Assembly: GCA_905236635.1 (NCBI GenBank)
Contig: CAJOCJ010000004.1
Coordinates: 62,001 to 126,000 of the forward strand
Source: an uncultured Bacteroidales bacterium
Lineage (GTDB): Bacteria > Bacteroidota > Bacteroidia > Bacteroidales > F082
Direction of reading: 5' to 3'
DNA: 64,000 nucleotides
The notes below the pieces were generated by a model, which saw only the letters and a list, made by a program, of their open reading frames with translations, ran no database searches and had not been told where the DNA came from. A program made the position numbers and the translations under genes. This document shows, piece by piece, positions 14,140 through 23,293 of the stretch; position 1 is the stretch's first letter, and every line of letters starts with the position of its first letter.

Positions 14140-16865
14140 TGAAATATCAAGGGCTTAGTAAAGAACAAGTAGAACAAAGCCGTGCTATGCACGGCTTTAA
14201 TATTCTCACCTCTCCGCAAAAGGAGTCGGTGTTTCATCAGTTTCTGGGCAAATTCAAAGACCCGTTGATCGAGATTCTTTTGGTTGCCCTCGCACTCTCA
14301 ATCGGCGTGTCGATATACCAATATGTCACCACCGACGATGGGGTACATGTTTTGTTTGAGCCACTTGGAATTTTTGTGGCTATAATGTTGGCGACATGTG
14401 TTGGGTTTATCTTTGAGCTTAACGCCAACAAAAAATTCGATATCCTCAATCAAGTTAACGATGAGGAGAGTGTCAAGGTTATCCGCGACGGCAACGTCAC
14501 CCTTGTGCAACGCAAGGAGATAGTGGTGGGCGACATCGTCATCATCGAGACAGGTGATGAGGTGCCTGCCGACGGCGTGCTGCTCGACGCCTTCTCGTTG
14601 CAAGTCAACGAGTCGGACCTCACAGGAGAACCGATGGCAAGAAAAACAATAGAAGAAAAAGATTTTAATGAAGAAGCTACATATTCGTCAAACTGGGTGA
14701 TGCGTGGAAGCAAAATCATTGACGGTCATGGAGTTATGCAGGTCGAGAGGGTGGGTGACGCCACCGAATGGGGCAAGGTGTACAAGGGTTCACAAATTGA
14801 TAACAACGTAAAGACACCTCTTAACATACAGCTCGACAGGCTCGGCAAGCTTATATGCTATGCCAGTTATATCGTGGCAGGCATAATCATCGTTGCCCGC
14901 TTCGCGATGTATTTCATTTTCGACGACCCCATCAGCGACGGCGTCGACTGGATGCGTTTTGCCCAGTATGCCCTGAATTCACTGATGATTGCCGTCACCC
15001 TCATCGTGGTGGCGGTGCCTGAAGGCCTCCCGATGAGCGTCACGCTGAGCCTTGCCTTGAGCATGCATAGGATGCTGAGTACCAATAACTTGGTGCGTAA
15101 GATGCATGCCTGCGAGACCATGGGAGCTGCCACGGTCATCTGCACCGACAAGACTGGCACCCTGACACAGAACCAGATGAGTGTCAGCGAGGTGCTGACT
15201 TATTGTAAATCAATAGATGTTCTTAAAGAGTGTATCTCGGTAAACACCACAGCATACCTCGATTGCTCAAATAAGGAAAAGATTAAGGCGATTGGCAACC
15301 CGACCGAGGGAGCGCTTCTGTTATGGCTTTATAATCAAGGAGTTAACTACTACGATTATAGGGAAGACATGAAGCTGTTGCAACAAGTGCCATTCTCCAC
15401 GAAATATAAATTCATGGCCACCGTCGTCGATTCTAAGACGTTCGGAAAGCCGATGTTTTATGTCAAAGGCGCTCCGGAGATCATCCTGGCGCATTGTAAT
15501 AAGATACTCACCGATAAGGGCGTCGGCGACATCGCTCCTTACCGCGCAGCCATTGAAGACCAGTTGCTGGAATATGGCAGCAGGGCGATGCGCACTCTCG
15601 CTTTGGCATATAAGGAAGCCGACGTCAACGAGCAGTCATTCGACAAGAAGACCGACAACCTCGTGGCCGAGAACCTCATCTTTGTGGCTGCTGTCGCCAT
15701 TGCCGACCCAATACGTCCCGATGTCGCCGACGCCGTCGCCAAGTGCATGAAAGCCGGCATCGACGTGAAGATAGTGACCGGCGACACTCCTGGCACAGCC
15801 ATAGAGATAGGCCGTCAGCTCGGGTTATGGAAAGACACCGACCAGAAGGACTTCAACCACATCTCAGGCAAGGACTTTGAGGCTCTCTCCGATGAAGAGG
15901 CGAAGCGTCGTATCCCGATGATAAAGATCATGTCGCGGGCGCGTCCGATGGATAAGGAACGCCTGGTGCGACTTCAGCAGGCTTGCGGCGAGGTCGTGGC
16001 TGTCACCGGCGACGGCACCAATGACGCGCCCGCTCTTAAGGCAGCTCAGGTGGGACTCTCCATGGGCGACGGCACCACGGTGGCAAAGGAAGCGTCGGAC
16101 ATCACCATCCTTGACAACTCGTTCCGAAGCATAGGCCGTGCCGTGATGTGGGGACGCTCGCTGTACCTCAACATCCAGCGTTTTCTGCTGTTCCAGATGA
16201 CTATCAACGTGGCGGCATGCCTCGTGGTGATGATAGGCGCACTGCTCGGCACCGACGCCGTGCTCACTGTGACACAGATGCTGTGGGTGAACCTGATAAT
16301 GGACACCTTCGCCGCTCTGGCATTGGCGTCACTGCCACCGTCAGAGAGCGTGATGAACGACAAACCGCGCCCGCGTAACGCCCATATCCTCACGAGAGAG
16401 ATGACGAAGTCGCTGTTTACCGTAGGTTTGATATTTACAGTGATACTACTCGGCTTTGTGCAGTATTTTAAGCATATTGAGATAAACTCGCTGACGGAGT
16501 TCAACATCTTCGATTATTTCGATGCGTTCTTCAACTTCAACATCGCCGATGCCAAGAGTTACACCACCTACGAGCATTCACTGACATTTACGATATTCGT
16601 GTTCCTGCAGTTCTGGAACCTCTTCAACGCCAAGGCATATCATACTGGAAAGTCGGGATTATCCAATCCTACAAGGAGTTTCGGCGGCTTTGAGCTTGCC
16701 TTGACGATAATTCTCATCGGACAGGTGCTGATCATCAGCTTCGGCGGCGAGATGTTCAACGTGGAGCCTCTGAAATGGCAGGACTGGCTGATTATCGTAG
16801 TCGGTACAAGTCCGGTTTTGTGGATTGGCGAGATAATGCGTAGTATAAAAAGGAAAAAAGTCTGA
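14139..16865 (+). CDS. Calcium-translocating P-type ATPase, PMCA type
   Basis: DKTGTLTQNQM, TGDGTNDAPAL, ESDLTGEP motifs; ATG overlaps previous stop (TAATG). Confidence 0.93.
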   Translation: MKYQGLSKEQVEQSRAMHGFNILTSPQKESVFHQFLGKFKDPLIEILLVALALSIGVSIYQYVTTDDGVHVLFEPLGIFVAIMLATCVGFIFELNANKKFDILNQVNDEESVKVIRDGNVTLVQRKEIVVGDIVIIETGDEVPADGVLLDAFSLQVNESDLTGEPMARKTIEEKDFNEEATYSSNWVMRGSKIIDGHGVMQVERVGDATEWGKVYKGSQIDNNVKTPLNIQLDRLGKLICYASYIVAGIIIVARFAMYFIFDDPISDGVDWMRFAQYALNSLMIAVTLIVVAVPEGLPMSVTLSLALSMHRMLSTNNLVRKMHACETMGAATVICTDKTGTLTQNQMSVSEVLTYCKSIDVLKECISVNTTAYLDCSNKEKIKAIGNPTEGALLLWLYNQGVNYYDYREDMKLLQQVPFSTKYKFMATVVDSKTFGKPMFYVKGAPEIILAHCNKILTDKGVGDIAPYRAAIEDQLLEYGSRAMRTLALAYKEADVNEQSFDKKTDNLVAENLIFVAAVAIADPIRPDVADAVAKCMKAGIDVKIVTGDTPGTAIEIGRQLGLWKDTDQKDFNHISGKDFEALSDEEAKRRIPMIKIMSRARPMDKERLVRLQQACGEVVAVTGDGTNDAPALKAAQVGLSMGDGTTVAKEASDITILDNSFRSIGRAVMWGRSLYLNIQRFLLFQMTINVAACLVVMIGALLGTDAVLTVTQMLWVNLIMDTFAALALASLPPSESVMNDKPRPRNAHILTREMTKSLFTVGLIFTVILLGFVQYFKHIEINSLTEFNIFDYFDAFFNFNIADAKSYTTYEHSLTFTIFVFLQFWNLFNAKAYHTGKSGLSNPTRSFGGFELALTIILIGQVLIISFGGEMFNVEPLKWQDWLIIVVGTSPVLWIGEIMRSIKRKKV

Positions 16866-16867
16866 TT

Positions 16868-17287
16868 ATGAAGATATTGGTATTAAACGGCCCTAATCTG
16901 AACCTTATCGGCAAAAGAGAGCCTGCAATTTATGGCGATCAGTCGCTTGACGATTATCTGAAATCGCTTAAAAAACGTTTTAATGATGTGAAAATAGATG
17001 CATTCCAGTCGAATCATGAAGGCGTTTTGATTGATAAGTTACAGGAGGCGATGAAGAAATATGATGGCGTGGTCTTCAACCCAGGCGGCTATGCACATAC
17101 ATCGATAGCGTTGGCGGATACCATACGTGCGATACAGATTCCTGTTGTGGAGGTGCATATCTCAAATATCTATGAAAGGGAGGAATACAGGCATCATTCG
17201 TTCACTGCAGAGGCTGCTGTGCATTCAATAGTGGGGCATGGCTTGGAGGGCTATGCCGAGGCTGTCGTTTTCTTGATAGGACGTTAA
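16868..17287 (+). CDS. aroQ: Type II 3-dehydroquinate dehydratase
   Basis: MKILVLNGPNLNLIGKREPAIYG; VVFNPGGYAHTSIALADTIRAI; EVHISNIYEREEYRHHS. Confidence 0.95.
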   Translation: MKILVLNGPNLNLIGKREPAIYGDQSLDDYLKSLKKRFNDVKIDAFQSNHEGVLIDKLQEAMKKYDGVVFNPGGYAHTSIALADTIRAIQIPVVEVHISNIYEREEYRHHSFTAEAAVHSIVGHGLEGYAEAVVFLIGR

Positions 17288-18303
17288 GAAAAATCCTTCT
17301 CGTTTAATTCGGTGTACAGTTTCTTCTTTCCCAAGAAGTGCTTGAACACTATGTTTTTCTGGTAAACCTGCGACACTCGTTTGTGTGGCAGCGCTCTTCT
17401 CTTTTTTCTTAAAACAGGAAGATGACGATAGAAGCTGAGGTGGGCTCTCGTCACTGCCCAGACGTCGGCGAAACAGCCGTCAAACAAGAATTTCATCCCT
17501 GCCACCCAGTCGAGTAATATACGGTAGGAGAGGGTGCCGAAGACGGTGCCGTCGGGGAGGTTCTTCATCAGCAGCGACAGGTTATTGCGAAAGTTGAGGT
17601 ATGTCTTGCGCGCCGAGCTCTTCGGCAAGGTACCGCCACCAATGTGATACACTTTCGACTGAGGACAGTACATCACCTTGTAATCCTGGTTTTTCACGCG
17701 CCAGCAGAAGTCTATTTCCTCCATGTGTGCGAAGAAGCTGTCGTCCAGCCCGCCGAACTTATGATATACGTCAGATCTAACAAACATACAGGCCCCCGTT
17801 GCCCAGAACACCTCTCTGCTGTCGTCGTATTGTCCGTTGTCGTTCTCGAGATGCTGGAACACCCTGCCGCGGCAGAACGGATAGCCGTACTTGTCGATGA
17901 AACCGCCACCGGCGCCAGCATATTCGAACTTTGTCTTGTCTTGATACGACAATATCTTGGGTTGACAGGCGGCAATGCTTTCGTCGCTGTCCATGAGCTC
18001 TATCACCGGCTCAATCCAATGTGGTGTCACCTCAATGTCGGAATTCAACAGACAATAATATTTCGCCTCCACCTGACGTAGGGCGAGGTTGTAGCCCGTT
18101 GAGAAGCCGCCGTTGCTCTCGTTGAGTATTAGTCTTATATCCGGGAATGTCTTCTGCATGAAAGCCACGGAGTCATCGGTGGAGGCGTTGTCGGCAACAA
18201 CGATGTCGGCAACCTCCGCGCTGTACTCAATCACAGTTGGAAGAAACTTCTCGAGGAATTTCTTTCCGTTGTAATTCAATATGACTACCGCTACTTTTTT
18301 CAT
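17284..18303 (-). CDS. Glycosyltransferase family 2
   Basis: VAVVILNYNGKKFLEKFLPTV...DIVVADNASTDDSV...LLNSDIEVTPHWI. Confidence 0.9.
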   Translation of the reverse strand: MKKVAVVILNYNGKKFLEKFLPTVIEYSAEVADIVVADNASTDDSVAFMQKTFPDIRLILNESNGGFSTGYNLALRQVEAKYYCLLNSDIEVTPHWIEPVIELMDSDESIAACQPKILSYQDKTKFEYAGAGGGFIDKYGYPFCRGRVFQHLENDNGQYDDSREVFWATGACMFVRSDVYHKFGGLDDSFFAHMEEIDFCWRVKNQDYKVMYCPQSKVYHIGGGTLPKSSARKTYLNFRNNLSLLMKNLPDGTVFGTLSYRILLDWVAGMKFLFDGCFADVWAVTRAHLSFYRHLPVLRKKRRALPHKRVSQVYQKNIVFKHFLGKKKLYTELNEKDFS

Positions 18304-18360
18304 TGCCGCAAAAATACAAAAAAAAACAATATAGCCATTATTTTTTCGTCATCCAAAAAC

Positions 18361-18394
18361 GATAAGGGACTCGGAAAATCCAAGTCCCATTATC
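18361..18394 (-). terminator. Terminator of the GWxTD gene
   Basis: Stem GATAAGGGACT / AGTCCCATTATC followed by GTTTTT on the minus strand. Confidence 0.7.
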
Positions 18395-18441
18395 AAACAA
18401 AGTATGTGTGGTGTGGTATGTTTAAAAATTACTATTCGTTA

Positions 18442-19926
18442 TTATCGTGGATTTTGGTAGTAATCCAAGGCTTTGTCGCCATATGAGTCTGGCTGTGCGT
18501 AGTCATCGACGCCGTAATCGAAGTAGGTGCCGTATGTTCTCTGATAGATCTCCGTGGTCCACCTGAAGTTGTTGATTTCGCCGATGGCGTCAGAGTGGAT
18601 GAGCTGGAAATCGTTGGTCACCAGGTCGCGTGTCATGAACACGAACTTCTTGTTACGCTGTGTGCCGAGAGTGTAATAATGCCATATCTCGTAAGGGTAG
18701 GCGCCCGGCTCGTTGTAGCTCTGCACGATTCTGTCTGGAGCGCCATATTTCAGGAACACAATGCCTCTGTCGGTGTCGTAGCCTTTGGCGTTTACCGAGT
18801 TGAATGAGGCGTTGACTCTCCAAACCTGTGTGTGGTAGTCCTGCCATGCCTGCTCGGGGTTGAATCTGTCGCGGCTCGACCAGAAGGTGTAGAAATACTG
18901 CTGCATCGTCTTGATGTCGTCAGTTTTGATGAGCTCGCTGGCATAGTCTTTCTCAACCAAAGTCGAGATAGGGGACAGTGTCCTTATATATTCGCGGATC
19001 GAGTCGAGGTTGTCGATGCGGCCGCTGAAGACATTCTCAGGGTTGATGGAGGCAAGAAGCGAGTTGTCGATCTGATAATATGGGTTGCTTCTCTGGAAGA
19101 AGTAGCGGTTAAGACCGATGATCTCGTTGTTTCTGTTACGTGCCTCGAGGATGAGATAATAGTTGCCCGAGGGGAGGTTTGTGATGTCCATGCTGTTTAT
19201 GATGACATCTATGTCCTTGGCAGTCATACGTTTAGTGACATAATAACTGCTCAATACCGTGTTGTTCTCGAATGCGCAAAGGTAGGTGTTGAGGAGGTAT
19301 TTCTCGCCTTCGCCCAATGCTTTCTTTGCGTTGTATATCTCAGCGTAGAACGTGAGTTTGTTGACGTTTTCAGGATAATACGGCATTATCATCGGGATGA
19401 GTTCGTAGCCGTTTTTGGTATTGTTGCCTTCGCCGCTGGCTTTCGAGAAACTCTCCAGCCCCAGGATGCTCGAGAAACAGAACTTCTCCGGGAAGTCCAT
19501 GATAAGCTGGTCTTGCACTTTGAATGGCCTATCGCTCTTGTTGTTCTGGTCTTCCAGTATCACCTCTAAATTATATGTGCCGTTGTCGAGGCTGTAACGC
19601 TGCACGTCCATGAAGAAACCCTGAATGCCTGTTGTGTCGGCTTCCGAAGGACTTGACAATGAATATTTTCCGAAGTTTTTGACACTCTCACCTTGTTTAA
19701 ACATGATAGTCACGTCGATGGTGGCGTTGTACTGTCCGTTGGCGCCTTTCACGTAAACGAGACTGCTCTTGTCGAAGGTGATATAAGTCTCGACGTATGG
19801 AGTAGCGTCATCGCCAGGCATGTTAAACGTAGCGTAGGAGATATATGAGTTCAATGCCTTAGGCTGCTGGGCGCTGGCTGCTATCCCAAGCAGAAGCATT
19901 AAGCTGATGATCAAAGTTCTTTTCAT
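18442..19926 (-). CDS. GWxTD domain-containing secreted protein
   Basis: SRDRFNPEQAWQDYHTQVWRVNASFNSVNAKGYDTDRGIVFLKYGAPDRI...PYEIWHYY. Confidence 0.82.
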   Translation of the reverse strand: MKRTLIISLMLLLGIAASAQQPKALNSYISYATFNMPGDDATPYVETYITFDKSSLVYVKGANGQYNATIDVTIMFKQGESVKNFGKYSLSSPSEADTTGIQGFFMDVQRYSLDNGTYNLEVILEDQNNKSDRPFKVQDQLIMDFPEKFCFSSILGLESFSKASGEGNNTKNGYELIPMIMPYYPENVNKLTFYAEIYNAKKALGEGEKYLLNTYLCAFENNTVLSSYYVTKRMTAKDIDVIINSMDITNLPSGNYYLILEARNRNNEIIGLNRYFFQRSNPYYQIDNSLLASINPENVFSGRIDNLDSIREYIRTLSPISTLVEKDYASELIKTDDIKTMQQYFYTFWSSRDRFNPEQAWQDYHTQVWRVNASFNSVNAKGYDTDRGIVFLKYGAPDRIVQSYNEPGAYPYEIWHYYTLGTQRNKKFVFMTRDLVTNDFQLIHSDAIGEINNFRWTTEIYQRTYGTYFDYGVDDYAQPDSYGDKALDYYQNPR

Positions 19927-20058
19927 GATACACACATAATTTTGTTTCGACAGCAAAATTACTATCGTGAAAATTGTTTGTCAAGTTGTTTTTTGTGGAA
20001 AAATATGGAAGAAAATCTTGTAACTTATTGTAATATAATAAATTACGCTATATAGATT

Positions 20059-21579
20059 TTAGTATTTAAAGCTGCTTAAAAAGCCTTGGATGAAGTGATT
20101 CATCTCCAACGGGGTGTTGAAAATGGTCTCTAGACGGTTTCCTCTTTTGTTGGTCGAGCTGTAAGTTTGTTTTAGGAGCACTGCAATCTCCGGGTCGGAG
20201 AAACCCATCAGACTGAGGATTATAAACCTGAAGTCGGCTTGTGTCAAATCGGGATAAGCTTCTGATAATGAGTGTGTTAAGTTAGGGAAAGACTCGTTGA
20301 AAGTTGTCGTGAGGGTTATCAGTTTGTTGCGTGTCAAGGCCAGACGAGGGTAGTCGCCGACGGTCTTGATAAGTATCTCCTTGCCTTCGAGCGATGCCTT
20401 GATTTCCTTGTAGATCTTGGTGTTTACAAAGACTTGATAATCCTCCTCGAATGAGCGTTTCGGTTGTTCTGGCACCGCGACGGTGATATCTTTTCTGCTG
20501 TTTTTAAGATAAAAATGAAGTATGATGATACCTATTATTAATAATACTATGATGCCTGACAGTATCCATATCCACTTGCCGTAATTGTCTGATTTTTTAG
20601 TGTTTTTCGGATTATTTTCATCAATGAAACTTTCATAAATCGTGTCGAGTTCCACCTTTATCGGGGTGAGACGAGCCTCTGCCGACTGTGCTTTTGCCTG
20701 ATATTGGGCGTAGTATAGTTCTTTGTCATGGTCGTTGAGCGAAAAGTAAACGCTGGCAAGCATTTCCGCCGCTTCGACCTTCATTTTTGCGTTGCCTTCA
20801 TCAAAACATTTCAGCAAATGGGGTAGTGCTTCTTCGAATTTGTTGCTGTTGTAAAAATGACACGCTGTAAAATAATGATATTCAATTGTTTGTGGCGGTT
20901 TTGTTGATAATCTTCCATATAGCGAATCGGCAGTTTCAGTGTCGAAAATGTCATATAAGGCTATACCTTTCTTAATTTGGATGAGGTTGTATTGATCCTC
21001 GGTGAGGTTTTTCTTTTCTTCGGCAATCTCGTAGTTCAGAAGTGCGATGTTCGAGATGTGGTTTTGCTGATAAAGGTCGCCAATTTTTAATAAAATGTCT
21101 ATCACCTCATGCTGGCGGCTGGCGTTCTCGAATTGTGTGAGTGCCTGGTCGTAGAAATACGATGCCGGTTTGAGGCTGTTGACGTCGGAATACACGTCGG
21201 CGATGTTTTCAAGTATCTGTCCGAGGTAGTGACGGTCGTCGTTGTCGGCTTCTTTCTTCAGAGATATCAGGTTTTTCTGGGATTTATACGACTCGATGAA
21301 CGATTTTGCGGCGTTCAGGTAATCGGCGTTTTTATGCTCGTTTCGACCTTTTTGGAAGAATATTTGTGCTTTTTTTTCTAAAAAAACGTGGTCGTTGGCG
21401 TAAAATCGGGTGCAGCTGTCGGCAATTCTCGCCAGTTCCTCGAGATGGTCGCTGGAGTTTTCATAGTTGTTTTTAAACTCCAACATCTCGTTCGGAATCG
21501 AGCGGCTGTTACATGCTGCAAAACCTAACGCTATGATTAGCAATGCGATAAAAGCAATATGTCGATAAAAAATATTCAT
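20059..21579 (-). CDS. TPR-containing membrane-anchored regulator with C-terminal LuxR-like HTH
   Basis: N-term lipobox-like GFAACNS; TPR region; TM segment WIWILSGIIVLLIIGIIILHFYL; C-term SLMGFSDPEIAVLLKQTYSSTNKRGNRLETIF. Confidence 0.7.
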   Translation of the reverse strand: MNIFYRHIAFIALLIIALGFAACNSRSIPNEMLEFKNNYENSSDHLEELARIADSCTRFYANDHVFLEKKAQIFFQKGRNEHKNADYLNAAKSFIESYKSQKNLISLKKEADNDDRHYLGQILENIADVYSDVNSLKPASYFYDQALTQFENASRQHEVIDILLKIGDLYQQNHISNIALLNYEIAEEKKNLTEDQYNLIQIKKGIALYDIFDTETADSLYGRLSTKPPQTIEYHYFTACHFYNSNKFEEALPHLLKCFDEGNAKMKVEAAEMLASVYFSLNDHDKELYYAQYQAKAQSAEARLTPIKVELDTIYESFIDENNPKNTKKSDNYGKWIWILSGIIVLLIIGIIILHFYLKNSRKDITVAVPEQPKRSFEEDYQVFVNTKIYKEIKASLEGKEILIKTVGDYPRLALTRNKLITLTTTFNESFPNLTHSLSEAYPDLTQADFRFIILSLMGFSDPEIAVLLKQTYSSTNKRGNRLETIFNTPLEMNHFIQGFLSSFKY

Positions 21580-21671
21580 AATCGGGAACAAAGATAAGGA
21601 ATTTTTGGTGAAATTTTAAAAAATTTTCTAAAAAAATGCTGTCGCATTAAAAACTTTTGTATTTTTGCAGC

Positions 21672-21756
21672 GGAGATATGGCAGAGCGGTCGATCGCGGC
21701 GGTCTTGAAAACCGTTATACAGAAATGTATCGGGGGTTCGAATCCCTCACAAGGGT
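21672..21756 (+). tRNA. tRNA-Ser(TGA) with non-pairing 3' acceptor strand (possible pseudogene)
   Basis: GGAGATA-TG-GCAGAGCGGTCG..., anticodon loop CTTGAAA, variable stem ATACA-GAAA-TGTAT, T-arm GGGGGTTCGAATCCCTC; 3' strand ACAAGGG instead of TATCTCC. Confidence 0.75.
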
Positions 21757-21781
21757 TGCTTTTTATTTGTTAAAAGGTTGG

Positions 21782-21868
21782 GGAGAGATGCCAGAGTGGT
21801 CGAATGGGGCGGTCTCGAAAACCGTTGAACGCTTTTGCGTTCCAAGGGTTCGAATCCCTTTCTCTCCG
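21782..21868 (+). tRNA. tRNA-Ser(CGA)
   Basis: Acceptor GGAGAGA/TCTCTCC pairs fully; anticodon loop CTCGAAA; long variable arm; T-arm AAGGGTTCGAATCCCTT. Confidence 0.93.
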
Positions 21869-21872
21869 CAAA

Positions 21873-21918
21873 AAAATCGGGATAGCTTGATGAGTCATGT
21901 TATCCCGATTTTGTTTTT
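21873..21918 (+). terminator. Rho-independent terminator after tRNA-Ser(CGA)
   Basis: AAAATCGGGATA...TATCCCGATTTT followed by GTTTTTT. Confidence 0.85.
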
Positions 21919-22081
21919 TCTGTAAGTTCGTTTCAAGGGAAAATTGTAAAAATATTTTTAGATTTCTTGCAAAATCCTGCAATTTATGTTAAAAATGCAG
22001 ATGAAACGTCATTTTGTGAGGTTTCGATGAGGCTCGTTTGAATTTCTGTTTTTAAGTTTGCAGAGTATAAAATTTAAAAAT

Positions 22082-22630
22082 ATGAAAGGAAAAATTATCA
22101 AAAACGAGCAGATCGAAGATAAGATTATCGAACTGCGTGGAGTCAGGGTGATTCTGGACGCCGATGTGGCTGCATTGTACGAGGTAGAAACAAAAGAAGT
22201 GAATCAAGCAGTAAAAAATAATCCGAGGAAATTTCCGAAAGGATATGTTTTTACTATTGATGACAAAGAAAAAGAGGAGGTCAAAAATTTTGACCACCTC
22301 GCTAAAAGCAAGTTTTCTAATGTTAATCCCAAGGCTTTTACCGAAAAGGGATTATATATGTTGGCTACCATATTAAAAGGTGATAAGGCGTCTGATACAA
22401 CAATTGCCATTATCGAGGCCTTTGCAAAACTGAGGGAATTGTCAAGAACGGTCACTGAACTTTCAAAAACCAAAGATCAAGAAGAACAGAAGAGCCTCAT
22501 GAAGAAGGGAGGAGGACTCATTGCTGATATCATCGGCGATAACCTTGAGACGAGCGAAACTGAGTCGGAGTTTGAGTTGAATCTGGCTCTAGTCAAGCTT
22601 CGTCATAAGATTAAAAGAAAGTCGAAATGA
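22082..22630 (+). CDS. ORF6N domain-containing protein
   Basis: IIELRGVRVILDADVAALYEVETKEVNQAVKNNPRKFPKGYVFTIDDKEKEEV. Confidence 0.88.
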   Translation: MKGKIIKNEQIEDKIIELRGVRVILDADVAALYEVETKEVNQAVKNNPRKFPKGYVFTIDDKEKEEVKNFDHLAKSKFSNVNPKAFTEKGLYMLATILKGDKASDTTIAIIEAFAKLRELSRTVTELSKTKDQEEQKSLMKKGGGLIADIIGDNLETSETESEFELNLALVKLRHKIKRKSK

Positions 22631-22781
22631 CAGCAGCGGTGTCAAATTGTCGCCATTTCTGCCAAATTGTCCATCTTAATCCTCTGGCACATAATTTGAT
22701 TTATTTCCAAGCGAACGCTGAAGCGAAAGCCGAGGCGGTCAAACAAAAAGATTGTTTAACAAATTATGGAGGTATAAAATT

Positions 22782-23204
22782 ATGTTACCAGTATTTAAAA
22801 ACAGTTGGTTCCCAACAGTATTTGACGAATTCTTCGACAATGATTTGATGCCTCGTGCCAACACAACAGCACCGGCAGTCAATGTGAAAGAGGACGACAA
22901 GGCCTACACAATGGAGCTCGCAGCCCCAGGCATCAGAAAAGAGTTTTGCCGCGTAAACATCAACGAGGACGGTAATCTTAACATCGCCATCGAAAACAAG
23001 ACAGAACATAAAGACGAAGACCGCAAGCACCACTACCTGCGCCGCGAGTTCTCGTACGCCAACTATGAACAGAACTACACGCTGCCTGATGACGTGGAAA
23101 CCGATAAGATCTCCGCAAAGGTCGAACATGGCATCCTGACCGTGGTCCTGCCAAAGAAGACGAAACAAGAAATGAAGATTTCGAAGAACATTGATGTTCT
23201 TTAG
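22782..23204 (+). CDS. Small heat shock protein, Hsp20/alpha-crystallin family
   Basis: MLPVFKNSWFPTVFDEFFDNDLMP...VNVKEDDKAYTMELAAPGIRKEFCRVNINEDGNLNIAIENK; GGAGG RBS at about 22769. Confidence 0.93.
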   Translation: MLPVFKNSWFPTVFDEFFDNDLMPRANTTAPAVNVKEDDKAYTMELAAPGIRKEFCRVNINEDGNLNIAIENKTEHKDEDRKHHYLRREFSYANYEQNYTLPDDVETDKISAKVEHGILTVVLPKKTKQEMKISKNIDVL

Positions 23205-23227
23205 TTAAAAGTTGAGAGTTAAAAGAG

Positions 23228-23260
23228 CGCGAAGCGACCAAAGGCCGCTTCGCGTTTTTA
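23228..23260 (+). terminator. Rho-independent terminator after hsp20
   Basis: CGCGAAGCG-loop-CGCTTCGCG-TTTTT. Confidence 0.85.
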
Positions 23261-23263
23261 TTT

Positions 23264-23291
23264 GTCAATTATCAATTATCAATTATCAATT
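23264..23291. repeat. Heptamer array (TCAATTA)4
   Basis: Exact 7-nt period, 2 nt from the stop codon of the 23294-24481 CDS. Confidence 0.9.
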
Positions 23292-23293
23292 AT

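Noticed and set aside
16660-16685. Single AATCCTACA unit inside the Ca2+ ATPase gene
   Set aside because: Only one unit, no tandem periodicity; expected by chance.
22082-22630. Prophage call based on ORF6N gene
   Set aside because: No integrase, capsid, terminase or lysis genes nearby; only a possible remnant can be argued.
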